59,323 nt of DNA from Phascolarctobacterium sp. (GTDB lineage: Bacteria; Bacillota; Negativicutes; Acidaminococcales; Acidaminococcaceae), in assembly GCA_021203775.1 (NCBI GenBank), contig JAJQAO010000024.1:1-59323 (forward strand). Direction: 5' to 3'. The position numbers were made by a program, and so were the translations under genes. The notes beneath the pieces were generated by a model. It ran no database searches, was not told where the DNA came from, and saw only the letters and a program-made list of their open reading frames with translations. This document shows, one piece after another, positions 17,869 through 27,814 of this stretch; position 1 is the stretch's first letter, and each line of letters starts with the position of its first letter.

Positions 17869-18372
17869 ATGAATAATAAATCTCTGGCAAGAGGGGCACT
17901 GATGCTTGCAGTTGCCGTCATTCTTCAGTCGCTGCGGCTGGTTTTGCCGCTTCCTCTGATAGTTACAACCTATTTTATTGGTATATTGGTTAATATGATA
18001 CTGGTGCTTACGTTTATGCTTAACGGCTTTAAGGCAGCACTGCTTCTGGCATGTCTTTTACCGGTATTCGCATATTTTGAAGGGCAGCTGCTGCTGCCTT
18101 TTTTGTTGCCGGTAGTAATATGCGGTAATGTGGTATTACTGTATCTTTTTTCCCGTTTTCAATATTCAAGGTTCCGCCTGGTTTTACCTTCACTGGGGAA
18201 GGTTCTTGTTATGTTTTGCAGTGCCTGTCTGGGATTATTTTTATTCGGGCTGATGGAATCGGCAGTATGCAAAGCTGTTCTGTATGCCATGAGCATACCT
18301 CAGTTTGTTACATCTTTGGCCGGGATTTGGGCGGCTGGAAGAATGTATGTATTACTGGAAAATAAAATATAA
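17869..18372 (+). CDS. Small integral membrane protein, possibly ECF S-component-like
   Basis: A 167-residue, almost wholly hydrophobic protein with about five predicted membrane helices. The start MNNKSLARGALMLAVAVILQ resembles the N terminus of ECF transporter substrate-binding (S) subunits, but no clear family signature is seen and no energy-coupling genes are near. ATG 17869 lies one base after the stop of the preceding gene, so coupled translation is likely. The reading frame extends upstream to 17779 inside that gene, which is less plausible. Confidence 0.7.
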   Translation: MNNKSLARGALMLAVAVILQSLRLVLPLPLIVTTYFIGILVNMILVLTFMLNGFKAALLLACLLPVFAYFEGQLLLPFLLPVVICGNVVLLYLFSRFQYSRFRLVLPSLGKVLVMFCSACLGLFLFGLMESAVCKAVLYAMSIPQFVTSLAGIWAAGRMYVLLENKI

Positions 18373-18457
18373 ATCTTTGGAAAGCTGGAAGTGATTTTTA
18401 AATTTCAGACAGTTTTCCTGCATGTGCATAAGATAAGTAAAAAATGGTAACTTGTGT

Positions 18458-18463
18458 TATAAT
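18458..18463 (+). promoter_or_regulatory. Extended -10 promoter for the DUF2156/GNAT pair
   Basis: TATAAT is preceded by TGT at 18455-18457, an extended -10, with no good -35 at the usual distance. The start near 18470 leaves a 31-base leader containing GGAGG. Confidence 0.6.
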
Positions 18464-18500
18464 TATAAAGAAATAATCTGAATATTATGGAGGTTTTATA

Positions 18501-19385
18501 ATTTTAGAATTCAATGAAGTAACATTAGAGCAGAAAGATTTATTTGAAAAATATCTTTCTAAACCTTATCAGCGCGGCAGTGAATGCGCCTTTTCCAATC
18601 TTTTTGTGTGGCGTGATTGCTATCATATCTACTGGTGCATTGCCCGCGATTTTTTGTTAATCAAAGTTAACCGCAACAATGTTGACTTTTTCCTGCAGCC
18701 TTTCGGCGGCAGGGATGAAGATTTGCCTCTGCTTATAAATGACATAAGGGAAATTCATGAAGGCATTCCTTTCGAGATGCATGGTATTTACGAATGTACT
18801 AAAGAGCGTATGGAAAGGGTAATGCCCGGGATAGAGTTCATTGAAGACAGGGACACAAGCGACTATATATATTTGCGGGAAAATCTTGCAACATTAGCCG
18901 GCCGCAAGTACCATGGTCAGAAAAATCATTATAATACTTTTAAAAAGAATTATCCTGATTACGTTTATGAACCGATAACTGAAAGCAATATGGCTGAATG
19001 TCTGAGTTTTGGCGAAAAATGGTGTGATGACAGGCTTCATGAAGATCCCAGCATCACCTGTGAAAAATATGCAATCCAGCAGGCTTTCCATAACTTTGCT
19101 GCTTTGGAATTGCGCGGCGGTGCTATACGGCTGGACGGGAAAATAGAAGCCTTCAGTTTCGGAAGGAAAATCAACGAAGATACGGCAGTGGAACATGTTG
19201 AAAAAGCAAATCCTGAAATACGTGGCCTGTATGCTGTAATTAATAAGGAATTTGCCGCTCATGCCTGGGGTGATGTCGTTTATCTTAACAGAGAAGAGGA
19301 CATGGGACATGAAGGACTTCGCAGGGCCAAGGAATCTTACCATCCGGAATTCATACTTAAAAAATATAATGCAGTTTTCAGATGA
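18501..19385 (+). CDS. DUF2156 (MprF C-terminal-like) protein, ATT start
   Basis: A 294-residue protein related to the DUF2156/phosphatidylglycerol lysyltransferase C-terminal family (two GNAT-like folds). The family usually starts with LEF and then has a CxFxNLFxWRD motif; here ILEFNEVTLEQKDLFEKYL and SECAFSNLFVWRDCYHIYW are both present. These lie upstream of the first ATG/GTG (GTG 18606). The only well-placed start is ATT at 18501, 7 bases after GGAGG (18489-18493). RKYHGQKNHYNTF in the middle and PEFILKKYNAVFR at the end are also family-like. Substrate unknown. Confidence 0.75.
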   Translation: MLEFNEVTLEQKDLFEKYLSKPYQRGSECAFSNLFVWRDCYHIYWCIARDFLLIKVNRNNVDFFLQPFGGRDEDLPLLINDIREIHEGIPFEMHGIYECTKERMERVMPGIEFIEDRDTSDYIYLRENLATLAGRKYHGQKNHYNTFKKNYPDYVYEPITESNMAECLSFGEKWCDDRLHEDPSITCEKYAIQQAFHNFAALELRGGAIRLDGKIEAFSFGRKINEDTAVEHVEKANPEIRGLYAVINKEFAAHAWGDVVYLNREEDMGHEGLRRAKESYHPEFILKKYNAVFR

Positions 19386-19393
19386 GGTGCAAA

Positions 19394-20569
19394 ATGATTT
19401 TCCGAGTTGTGAATGAAGAACGCATGGAACAGGTCAGGGACCTCTGGAAATATTCTTTTGAAAAAGAGGATGACCCGTTCTTCCAGTGGTATTTTTCTGA
19501 ATACTGCGGCAAAGACAATACTGTTATCGGCGGATTTGATGAAAATGATAGCCTGCAGAACATGCTGCATCTGAATCCATATATGCTTCGGATACGCGGC
19601 TATGAGCAGCTTGTGCATTACATTGTGGGGGTGGCTACAGCGCCTGAATCCCGCGGACGCCGTATCTTCGGGGAACTTTTAAAGACTGCCTTTGAAGTCC
19701 TGCGTTCCCAGCAGTTTCCTTTTGTGCTCTTAATGCCGATCCATGCAGGAATTTATCTGCCGTACCAGTTCAGTTACTGCTATTACCGTCACAAATATGA
19801 TATGGATATCAAAATATTCCAGCCCGGAAAAACAGGTGAAGATTTGCCTGTAAGGCGGGAGACCGCAGATAAAGTTAAATTAAGCGCTATTTATGAGCGG
19901 ACAGTCAAAAACTGGAACGGAGTTCCCGTTCGCACTGATTTCCAGTGGAAGAAACTCCTGACCGTGCATGGGATGGAAAATGTACTGTGCGCCGTATGCT
20001 ATAGGGATACGGAAGCAGCAGGTTACATGCTGTACAAAGTTGCTGATGGTGTTTTCAATATTATTGAACTTTTAAGCTGCGACCAGGAGGTACGCAACAG
20101 ACTTCTGCAGTATGCCGCACAGCATAAAAGCGAAAGCACGCGGCTGACATGGCTGGCTGAGGAATGGGATAAAAGTTACCTTTACTTTAAGGATCAGAAT
20201 CTCAGCGGGGAGTTATATCCTTTCATGATGGCACGCTGCATTGATGCACGGCTGGCACTTTCTAAACTGCCTGTGCCTGACAATATCCCTGAAGACAGTA
20301 TTGTTCTGCTCTTGTCAGATAACATAATTGAGCGTAACAACCATCTTTTAAAATTAAAAACATCTGCGGGAAAACTGGATGTTGTAAGCACGATGGATGA
20401 TGAAGAAATTACAATGGACATGGGGGCATTTACGCAACTGTATTTCGGAACTTTTTCGGCCAGTGAGCTTTACGAAGCAGGAATGATACGGACAGGGAAC
20501 ATGGAAAAACTGGCGTTACTTGATAAAATATTCCCTAAATGCCGCAATTATATAAACGAGTATTTTTGA
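19394..20569 (+). CDS. Eis-like GNAT acetyltransferase
   Basis: A 391-residue GNAT-family protein of the Eis/SCP2-like type. The acetyl-CoA loop is in the first domain: IVGVATAPESRGRRIFGEL. A second GNAT-like fold and a C-terminal sterol-carrier-like domain (about 290-391) follow. ATG 19394 has GAGGTG just upstream. An ATG at 19382 overlaps the previous stop but lacks a Shine-Dalgarno. Eis relatives acetylate amines such as aminoglycosides or lysines; the substrate here is unknown. It pairs with the DUF2156 gene in one transcript. Confidence 0.82.
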   Translation: MIFRVVNEERMEQVRDLWKYSFEKEDDPFFQWYFSEYCGKDNTVIGGFDENDSLQNMLHLNPYMLRIRGYEQLVHYIVGVATAPESRGRRIFGELLKTAFEVLRSQQFPFVLLMPIHAGIYLPYQFSYCYYRHKYDMDIKIFQPGKTGEDLPVRRETADKVKLSAIYERTVKNWNGVPVRTDFQWKKLLTVHGMENVLCAVCYRDTEAAGYMLYKVADGVFNIIELLSCDQEVRNRLLQYAAQHKSESTRLTWLAEEWDKSYLYFKDQNLSGELYPFMMARCIDARLALSKLPVPDNIPEDSIVLLLSDNIIERNNHLLKLKTSAGKLDVVSTMDDEEITMDMGAFTQLYFGTFSASELYEAGMIRTGNMEKLALLDKIFPKCRNYINEYF

Positions 20570-20596
20570 TCCAAGTAAGAGAGGGGAGCCTTTACA

Positions 20597-23500
20597 ATGG
20601 GTAATATCAGAAGGATTTATGTGGAGAAAAAGGCTGCATTTTCTGTTGAAGCACATGGTCTGCTTGAAGATTTGCGCAATAATCTGGGAATGCAGGGATT
20701 AAAAAATATCCGCATAATTAACCGTTACGATGTTATGGGATTAAATGATGAGGAATTTTCCATAGCAAAAAAACTGGTATTGTCAGAACCGCCGGTAGAT
20801 ACGGTTATTGAAGAAAAACTGCCTCTGCCGGAAGGATGCAGAGTCTTCGTTGCAGAGCTTCTCCCGGGGCAATATGACCAGCGGGAGGATTTTGCCGAGC
20901 AGTGTATCCAGCTGATTACCCAAAAAGAACGGCCTGTTGTCGCCGCCGGGAAAATTTATGTATTGGAAGGACAATTGTCGGATGCGGAACTGGATAAGAT
21001 AAAGGCCTATTGCATCAACCCTGTTGAAGCCCGTGAAGCGGAATGGGAGAAGCCTGATACACTCCTGAGTACCTGCGAGGAACCTGAAAAAATCAGCACC
21101 ATAGCCGGGTTTTTAACCATGACCGGTGAGGAAGCGGAAAGCATGCGCAGCGAAATGGGCCTGGCCATGAGCCTTGAGGATCTGCTGTGGTGCCAGAAGT
21201 ATTTCATGGAGGAACAGCGGGAACCTACCGTTACCGAAATCAGGGTCCTGGATACTTACTGGTCCGACCATTGCCGTCATACCACATTTATGACGCAGAT
21301 TGATAAGGTTGAAATTATTCCGGGACTTTACACAAAACCGGTTAAAGAAGCATATGATAAATACCTGGCTGTCCGTGACAGTGTTTATGGCAAAGACACT
21401 AAAAGGCCTGTTACTCTTATGGATATGGCCGTCATCGGCATGAAAGAGTTGCGTAAGCAGGGACTTCTGGAAGATCTTGACGAATCTGAGGAAATTAATG
21501 CCTGCTCCATTGTGGTTCCTGTGGAAATAGACAATAAAACAGAAGAATGGTTGGTTATGTTTAAAAATGAAACCCATAATCACCCTACGGAAATAGAACC
21601 GTTTGGCGGGGCTGCAACATGCCTTGGCGGCGCCATCCGTGATCCGCTGTCCGGACGTTCCTATGTATATCAGGCCATGCGGGTTACAGGTTCTGCAGAT
21701 CCGCGCGTGCCGGTTGCTGAAACTATAGAAGGGAAGCTTCCCCAAAGGAAGATTACAATTGGAGCTGCTGCAGGCTACAGTTCCTACGGGAATCAGATCG
21801 GACTCGCCACAGGACATGTACAGGAATATTATCATGATAAATTCATGGCAAAACGCATGGAAATAGGAGCTGTTATCGGAGCTGCTCCGCGAAGTGCGGT
21901 AAGAAGGGAGCGCCCGGCTGCCGGAGATGTGGTCGTTCTGCTTGGAGGCAGGACCGGCCGTGACGGCTGCGGAGGGGCTACCGGGTCATCAAAGGAACAT
22001 ACTGTTGATTCCATAATGAGCTGCGGTGCTGAAGTGCAGAAGGGTAATCCGCCGACGGAGCGTAAGCTTCAGCGTCTCTTCAGAAATCCTGAAGTCACCA
22101 AGATGATTAAACGCTGTAATGACTTCGGGGCAGGTGGGGTTTCCGTTGCCATAGGTGAGCTTACGGACGGCCTGGTAATTGATCTTGATAAGGTACCGAA
22201 AAAATATGAAGGACTTGATGGAACAGAGCTTGCCATTTCAGAATCACAGGAACGGATGGCAGTTGTTATTGCAGCTAAGGATACGGATGCCTTTATAAGA
22301 GCCGCAGATGCTGAAAACGTGGAGGCAACAGTTGTAGCGGAAGTTTCAGATATCCCGCGCCTTGTCATGTACTGGCGCGGAGATAAAATAGTGGATATTT
22401 CGCGAGCCTTTTTAGATACGAACGGTGTTGCCCAGCATACTGAAATAGTTGTAAAAGATACTGATGAGGGACCTGTTTTTAAGCAGGTACCGCAAATTGT
22501 GGACGATGAAAAAGATCTTAAAACAGCCTGGCTGAAAAATCTTAACCGGCTTAATGTCTGCAGTCAGAAAGGGCTGGCAGAGCGTTTTGACAGTACCATA
22601 GGCCGGGGAACGGTTATTATGCCGTTTGGCGGCAGAAGGCAGCTGACACCGTCTGAAGGCATGGTAAGCCGTCTGCCTGTTATGAACGGAAAGACTACTA
22701 CCGACAGTATTATGGCCTGCGGCTATAATCCTTACATAGCCTGCCGCAGTCCTTTCCACGGTGCCCTGTATGCGGTTATGGAATCAGTGGCCCGGGCAGT
22801 TGCACTTGGGGGAAATCCGAAAAAACTGCGGCTCAGCCTGCAGGAATATTTCCCCAGGCTTCATAATGCGGAGAACTGGGGCCAGCCGTTTTCCGCCCTT
22901 TTGGGAGCTTTTACTGTACTTAACGCCTTAAAACTGCCCGCTATAGGTGGAAAAGACAGCATGTCAGGCACCTTCATGGATAAAACTGTCCCTCCGTCAC
23001 TGGTATCCTTTGCCGTCGGCATTACCGATGATAAGCATGTTTTATCTGCAGAATTTAAACAGCCGGGCAGTACGGTTGTTGCCCTGCTTTGCCCCATGAA
23101 TGAAGAGGAAGTGCCGGATTTTAAGATTTTCAGGGAGAATCTTATTGCTGTACATAAAGGTATTAAGGATGATAAGATTTCTGCAGCTGCCGTTGTAAAA
23201 GAAGGCGGTATTGCAGCCCTGATAAGTACCATGTGCATGGGAAATAAATTCGGCTTTGAATTTACCGGATCTTTTGATGACAGGAAACTGCTTTTCGCAC
23301 TTCAGCCCGGGGCGATGGTTCTGGAATTGGCCGAAGGTACTGACCGGGAAGAAATTTTTAGCGGGTTAGACTGCATTGTTTTGGGACATATTACGGAGAA
23401 GCCCGTAATCAGAATAAATAACACCGAAATAAGTCTTGATGAGGCGGAAAAAGCATATAGGGAACCGCTCCAGGGAATTTTCCCTGACGGTATGCCTGTA

Positions 23501-24373
23501 ACAGAAGATCCTGAGGACATCAAGCAGCCTTTATACGAGGAAAAACTGCCGTTAACTGCACCTGTTGTTATCGCCAGACCGCGCGTGTTTATTCCCGTCT
23601 TTCCTGGCATTAACTGCGAATATGACAGTGCCCGTGCTTTTACCGAAGCCGGGGCAGTTGCGGAAACTTTTGTCATACGCAACCTTACTGCGCAGGCAAT
23701 TGAGGAATCTGTAGAAAAAATGGCTGAACTTATTTATAACAGCCAGATCATCATGATTCCGGGAGGCTTCAGTGCCGGTGATGAGCCGGACGGGAGCGGG
23801 AAGTTCATAGCCACTATGTTCCGCAGCCCTAAGATTAGGGAAGCGGTAAGCGATTTATTGGAAAACCGTGACGGACTTATGCTGGGGATATGCAACGGAT
23901 TCCAGGCACTGATCAAACTGGGACTTGTTCCATACGGAGAAATCCGTGATATGGATGAAATGTCACCGACACTTACCTTTAATACCATAGGCCGTCATAT
24001 TTCCCATATTGTATCCACAAAGGTAGTGTCAAATAAGTCACCATGGCTTAGCTGTTGCAGCCCAGGAGATATTTATTCAGTTGCAGTATCGCACGGGGAA
24101 GGACGTTTCTATGCTCCTTTAGATCATATCCGTGAGCTTTTTGCCAGGGGACAGGTTGCTACCCAATATGTCAATGAGGAAGGTATTCCGACCATGAACA
24201 CTCCCTATAATCCTAACGGCAGTCTGTATGCCATTGAGGGAATTACAAGTCCGGACGGACGTGTTTTTGGTAAAATGGGACATACTGAGCGTTACGCTCC
24301 GGGGCTCTTCCGTAATATTTATGGAACCAAAGAACAATTGATTTTCCATGGTGGGGTAAATTATTTTAAATAA
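20597..24373 (+). CDS. purL: Phosphoribosylformylglycinamidine synthase, single-chain
   Basis: FGAR amidotransferase uses ATP and glutamine to make FGAM in purine synthesis. At 1258 residues it is the one-piece form in which PurL and PurQ are fused, as in many Clostridia and Proteobacteria. The synthetase part has HNHPTEIEPFGGAAT and the ATP-site segment FGAGGVSVAIGEL. The glutaminase domain (from about 995) has PGINCEYDSARAF, GGFSAGDEPDGSGK, the nucleophile C1099 in LGICNGFQ and SHGEGRFYA. The GAGGGGAGCC Shine-Dalgarno is strong. No other purine genes are adjacent. Confidence 0.96.
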   Translation: MGNIRRIYVEKKAAFSVEAHGLLEDLRNNLGMQGLKNIRIINRYDVMGLNDEEFSIAKKLVLSEPPVDTVIEEKLPLPEGCRVFVAELLPGQYDQREDFAEQCIQLITQKERPVVAAGKIYVLEGQLSDAELDKIKAYCINPVEAREAEWEKPDTLLSTCEEPEKISTIAGFLTMTGEEAESMRSEMGLAMSLEDLLWCQKYFMEEQREPTVTEIRVLDTYWSDHCRHTTFMTQIDKVEIIPGLYTKPVKEAYDKYLAVRDSVYGKDTKRPVTLMDMAVIGMKELRKQGLLEDLDESEEINACSIVVPVEIDNKTEEWLVMFKNETHNHPTEIEPFGGAATCLGGAIRDPLSGRSYVYQAMRVTGSADPRVPVAETIEGKLPQRKITIGAAAGYSSYGNQIGLATGHVQEYYHDKFMAKRMEIGAVIGAAPRSAVRRERPAAGDVVVLLGGRTGRDGCGGATGSSKEHTVDSIMSCGAEVQKGNPPTERKLQRLFRNPEVTKMIKRCNDFGAGGVSVAIGELTDGLVIDLDKVPKKYEGLDGTELAISESQERMAVVIAAKDTDAFIRAADAENVEATVVAEVSDIPRLVMYWRGDKIVDISRAFLDTNGVAQHTEIVVKDTDEGPVFKQVPQIVDDEKDLKTAWLKNLNRLNVCSQKGLAERFDSTIGRGTVIMPFGGRRQLTPSEGMVSRLPVMNGKTTTDSIMACGYNPYIACRSPFHGALYAVMESVARAVALGGNPKKLRLSLQEYFPRLHNAENWGQPFSALLGAFTVLNALKLPAIGGKDSMSGTFMDKTVPPSLVSFAVGITDDKHVLSAEFKQPGSTVVALLCPMNEEEVPDFKIFRENLIAVHKGIKDDKISAAAVVKEGGIAALISTMCMGNKFGFEFTGSFDDRKLLFALQPGAMVLELAEGTDREEIFSGLDCIVLGHITEKPVIRINNTEISLDEAEKAYREPLQGIFPDGMPVTEDPEDIKQPLYEEKLPLTAPVVIARPRVFIPVFPGINCEYDSARAFTEAGAVAETFVIRNLTAQAIEESVEKMAELIYNSQIIMIPGGFSAGDEPDGSGKFIATMFRSPKIREAVSDLLENRDGLMLGICNGFQALIKLGLVPYGEIRDMDEMSPTLTFNTIGRHISHIVSTKVVSNKSPWLSCCSPGDIYSVAVSHGEGRFYAPLDHIRELFARGQVATQYVNEEGIPTMNTPYNPNGSLYAIEGITSPDGRVFGKMGHTERYAPGLFRNIYGTKEQLIFHGGVNYFK

Positions 24374-24378
24374 AAATA

Positions 24379-24413
24379 AAAGATCCAAAACCTTTATGGT
24401 TTTGGATCTTTTT
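24379..24413 (+). terminator. Terminator of purL
   Basis: Fourteen-base arms (24379-24392 and 24398-24411) around a 5-base loop, ending in a T-run. The A-rich 5' flank means it can also stop the minus-strand gene at 24425-24640. Confidence 0.93.
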
Positions 24414-24424
24414 GCATAAGCTGT

Positions 24425-24640
24425 TCATGAAAGGGATTTAAAAATCTGTTCCTGTTTCAGATTGAGAAAATTTTCATTGGAAACGGGAATTCTGCCATAT
24501 TTATTCTCATAATCGTCAATAACCCATTTTAAAATCTGTTCTATTTCCTTATTCAGGGAACGGCCGTTAGCTTTGGCAATGTACTTCATTTTTTTCATCA
24601 CAATAGGATGCATACGCAGTGTAAAACGTAATTCCTCCAT
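24425..24640 (-). CDS. Arc-type ribbon-helix-helix DNA-binding protein
   Basis: A 71-residue protein. ELRFTLRMHPIVMKKMKYIA forms the strand and first helix of a ribbon-helix-helix fold, and NGRSLNKEIEQILKWVI the second helix; the RSLNxEI pattern is typical of Arc/MetJ-type repressors. The ATG (24638-24640) follows AAGGGGGTG on the minus strand. There is no toxin or other partner next to it. It reads convergently with purL and divergently from the M16 peptidase, whose 200-base upstream region is a natural candidate target. Confidence 0.78.
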   Translation of the reverse strand: MEELRFTLRMHPIVMKKMKYIAKANGRSLNKEIEQILKWVIDDYENKYGRIPVSNENFLNLKQEQIFKSLS

Positions 24641-24732
24641 TAAGACACCCCCTTGACATCATAATAACATTATTCCATATAGATATTATAATATTTTTCT
24701 CTGGTTTGTGCAAGTATGATGTGTTAGATTTT

Positions 24733-24761
24733 TTGGCGGGTAATATGATAAACTATATAAT
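24733..24761 (+). promoter_or_regulatory. Promoter of the M16C peptidase gene
   Basis: TTGGCG (24733-24738) and TATAAT (24756-24761) are separated by 17 bases. Confidence 0.7.
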
Positions 24762-24841
24762 AGTACATTAAGTGATGCTCACAGAAAGTTTGGGCTCATT
24801 AAATCAATAATGAAATAAAAACGGAGAAACAGGAGGCTTTC

Positions 24842-27763
24842 ATGAAATTAACTGTAAATGATATCTGCCATGGATTTAAGGTTTTGACATGCGATTTCGT
24901 AAAAGAAGTAGATTCTGACGTGTATCTGCTGGAGCATCTGCAGAGCGGTGCCCGTCTGCTTTACCTAGGTAATAGTGATGATAATAAGGTTTTTTCAATC
25001 TCTTTCCGCACGCCGCCTGCCGATGACACGGGCATACCGCATATTTTAGAGCATTCTTCTCTCTGCGGGTCACGTAAATACAAGTTAAAAGAGCCTTTTG
25101 TGGAACTGGTAAAAGGATCACTTAACACATTTTTGAATGCCATGACCTATCCTGATAAAACAGTGTATCCGGTAGCCAGCAGGAACGATAAGGATTTCCT
25201 TAATCTGATGGATGTTTACCTGGATGCGGTGTTTTTCCCGCTGATCTATAAGAATAAATTTACCCTCCGCCAGGAAGGATGGCATTATCATCTTGATAAT
25301 GCAGAAGGAAAACTATCCTATAACGGTGTTGTGTATAATGAAATGAAAGGGGTTTATTCCACTGCCGATGCATTGCTTTCCAACGCAGCACTGAAAACCC
25401 TGTTTCCGGATACGCCGTACAGATTTGAATCCGGCGGTTACCCGGAGGCCATACCGCAGCTGACGCAGGAGGCATTTGAAAATTTCCATAAAACTTATTA
25501 CAGACCGGAGAATTCCTACATTTACCTGTATGGCAATATGGATATCGAATATTGCCTGGACTATCTTGACAGTGAATATCTGGCTGGTTTCAAAAAAACA
25601 GGCATGGTGCATTCGGAAATACCGGTGCAGGCACCTCTGAAAAAAACGAAGGAAATAAAAGCTTATTATCCTGTTGCCCAAAACGAGGACTGCAGTGCAA
25701 AAACTTATCATGAGCTGTCCATTGTCACTGGTACGGCTACCGATGTAAAAACTTCCATGGCTTTGAGGCTCTTGGAGGGAATACTGCTTGAATCTGAATC
25801 ATCGCCTTTGCGGAGGGCTCTTTTGAGGGAAGGCGTGGGGCAGAACATAAGCGGCAGCTATTCCGGCGAGATACTGCAGCCTATTTTTTCCATCAGGGCT
25901 TCCGGAAGCGATTTTGACCTGCGGGATAAATTTGTAAGTGTTATTTATAATACTCTGCAGAAAATTACAATTGAAGGGCTGGACAAGAAACTGCTTACGG
26001 CAGCGCTGAATTCCATGGAATTCAAACTGCGTGAGGCTGATTTCGGCGTTTATCCGAAAGGGTTAATCTACAACCTGAGCGTAATGAACAACTGGCTTTA
26101 TGGCGGCAATCCCGTGGAAGGGTTACGCTATAACGAAATCCTGCAGGAACTGCGCGATGGTATTAATACGCATTATTACGAAAATCTTATAGAAAATTAT
26201 CTCCTTGATAATACTCATAAAGTACTGGTTTCCCTGCTGCCGGAACCAGGAAAGGAAGAAGCGGACCGCGCGGCAGAGGCTAAAAAAATGGCTGCCTTAA
26301 AGGAATCTGTAAGTAAGGAAAAATTGCAGCAGTATATTGATGAATGTGCAGAATTGAACAGGCTGCAGGCACAGCCTGACAGTGAGGAAGCACTGGCATC
26401 CATTCCGATTTTACAACGCGGTGATATACGCAGGGAAATAGAAAAAATCCCCGTAAAGGAAGAATTATCTGGCAGCACTACACTGTTGTATGTTCCGGCT
26501 GCCACCAATAAAATAGACTATCTAAACTGGTATTTTGATATTACCGGCGTGGAACGCATACTTCTGCCTTATTGCTACCTCCTGCTCGATATTCTCGGTA
26601 AATTCAATACGGAACGCTATACGTATGAGGAGATTGCCACTGAAAGCATCATGTATACCGGCGGTGTAAGTTTTGACGTGCGTGCCATGTCGGACGCGGA
26701 AGACGATGAAAAATACAGGATTTACTTTTCGGTTAAAGGAAAGGCCCTGCATGAAAACCTGCCTAAGCTTCTGGATATCCTGCAGGCAGTAGCACTTGAA
26801 AGTAAACTGGACGATGAAAAGCGGTTTAAGGAATTACTGGCAGAAATAAAAACTGATTTAGACAGTAATTTCTTTGCCAAAGGCCAGACTGTAGCCATCT
26901 CCCGTCTGTATTCCTACTGCAGTGCATCGGGAAGGGTAAACGAACAGGCCCAGTTCAGCTATTATCAGTTCATAAAAATGCTGACAGAGAATTTTGACAG
27001 GGAGAAAGGAAAGGCTTTAGCTATTCTGCGCAGGCTGCTGCAGGTATTTTTCCATAAAAACAGGTATGTATTGGTATATTCCTGCGACGAAGACTTACGG
27101 GAAAAAGTGGTTGCTGCGGCACAGTCTTTTGCAAGTAACTTGCCGGCAGCTGAATTGAATGATACTGCAGAAGACCTGCCCGCACCTGGAAATAATGAAG
27201 GCATAACAACTGCCGGCAAAGTTCAGTATGTGGCTGCAGGAGGAAATTTCCGCAGGCACGGCCATCATTATAAAGGTGCCATGCGTGTTCTGGAAACTGT
27301 TTTGCGCTATGAATATTTATGGACAAAAATACGCATACAGGGCGGGGCCTACGGTGCAACAGCATGTTTCAACACTAATGGCACGGGCGTCTTTGCATCT
27401 TACCGCGATCCGAAGCTTAGTGAATCGCTTACTGCTTACAGGGAACTGCCGAAATGGCTGGAAACACTCAATTTTTCTTCACGTGAGCTGGATAAATATG
27501 TCATTGGCACTATCAGCGGTATGGACAGGCCGCTTACCAATTCCATGCGGCTTGACGAAGCGGCAGTTGCGTATTTAAGGAATTTTGGTGATGAATTAAA
27601 ACAGAAAATACGCGATGAGGTTTTAAATGTAACCAATGGGGACTTGCAGGAATTAGCAGTCATAATCCGTGATATGCTAAGTGACGGATATATTTGCGTG
27701 GTAGGCGGGAAAGAACAGATCATGGCTAATGAAAATCTGTTTGATAAAGTCATTGATGTGTGA
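24842..27763 (+). CDS. M16C metallopeptidase, presequence-protease type
   Basis: A 973-residue insulinase-superfamily peptidase of the PreP/Cym1 type, degrading short unfolded peptides inside a closing chamber. The inverted zinc motif HxxEH is H67-I-L-E70-H71 in GIPHILEHSSLCGSRKY, with the distal Glu in YNGVVYNEMKGVYS. Four half-domains in the usual arrangement follow, including the M16C-associated region (about 460-710). The C-terminal inactive half contains RIQGGAYGATACFNTNG. An AGGAGG Shine-Dalgarno precedes the ATG. There is no signal peptide, so it acts in the cytoplasm. Confidence 0.95.
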   Translation: MKLTVNDICHGFKVLTCDFVKEVDSDVYLLEHLQSGARLLYLGNSDDNKVFSISFRTPPADDTGIPHILEHSSLCGSRKYKLKEPFVELVKGSLNTFLNAMTYPDKTVYPVASRNDKDFLNLMDVYLDAVFFPLIYKNKFTLRQEGWHYHLDNAEGKLSYNGVVYNEMKGVYSTADALLSNAALKTLFPDTPYRFESGGYPEAIPQLTQEAFENFHKTYYRPENSYIYLYGNMDIEYCLDYLDSEYLAGFKKTGMVHSEIPVQAPLKKTKEIKAYYPVAQNEDCSAKTYHELSIVTGTATDVKTSMALRLLEGILLESESSPLRRALLREGVGQNISGSYSGEILQPIFSIRASGSDFDLRDKFVSVIYNTLQKITIEGLDKKLLTAALNSMEFKLREADFGVYPKGLIYNLSVMNNWLYGGNPVEGLRYNEILQELRDGINTHYYENLIENYLLDNTHKVLVSLLPEPGKEEADRAAEAKKMAALKESVSKEKLQQYIDECAELNRLQAQPDSEEALASIPILQRGDIRREIEKIPVKEELSGSTTLLYVPAATNKIDYLNWYFDITGVERILLPYCYLLLDILGKFNTERYTYEEIATESIMYTGGVSFDVRAMSDAEDDEKYRIYFSVKGKALHENLPKLLDILQAVALESKLDDEKRFKELLAEIKTDLDSNFFAKGQTVAISRLYSYCSASGRVNEQAQFSYYQFIKMLTENFDREKGKALAILRRLLQVFFHKNRYVLVYSCDEDLREKVVAAAQSFASNLPAAELNDTAEDLPAPGNNEGITTAGKVQYVAAGGNFRRHGHHYKGAMRVLETVLRYEYLWTKIRIQGGAYGATACFNTNGTGVFASYRDPKLSESLTAYRELPKWLETLNFSSRELDKYVIGTISGMDRPLTNSMRLDEAAVAYLRNFGDELKQKIRDEVLNVTNGDLQELAVIIRDMLSDGYICVVGGKEQIMANENLFDKVIDV

Positions 27764-27814
27764 TATACAGATAGAAAGTCTGCTGTTTTATCTACCTGAC
27801 GCTAAAAATAAAAA

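Noticed and set aside
18501-18605. Frameshift or pseudogene at the DUF2156 start
   Set aside because: The frame is continuous from the ATT at 18501 through the family's conserved N terminus, so no frameshift needs to be invoked; the only oddity is the start codon.
24425-24640. Antitoxin of a toxin-antitoxin pair
   Set aside because: The ribbon-helix-helix domain alone does not make an antitoxin. There is no toxin-like gene on the minus strand next to it: a terminator lies on one side and the M16C promoter on the other.
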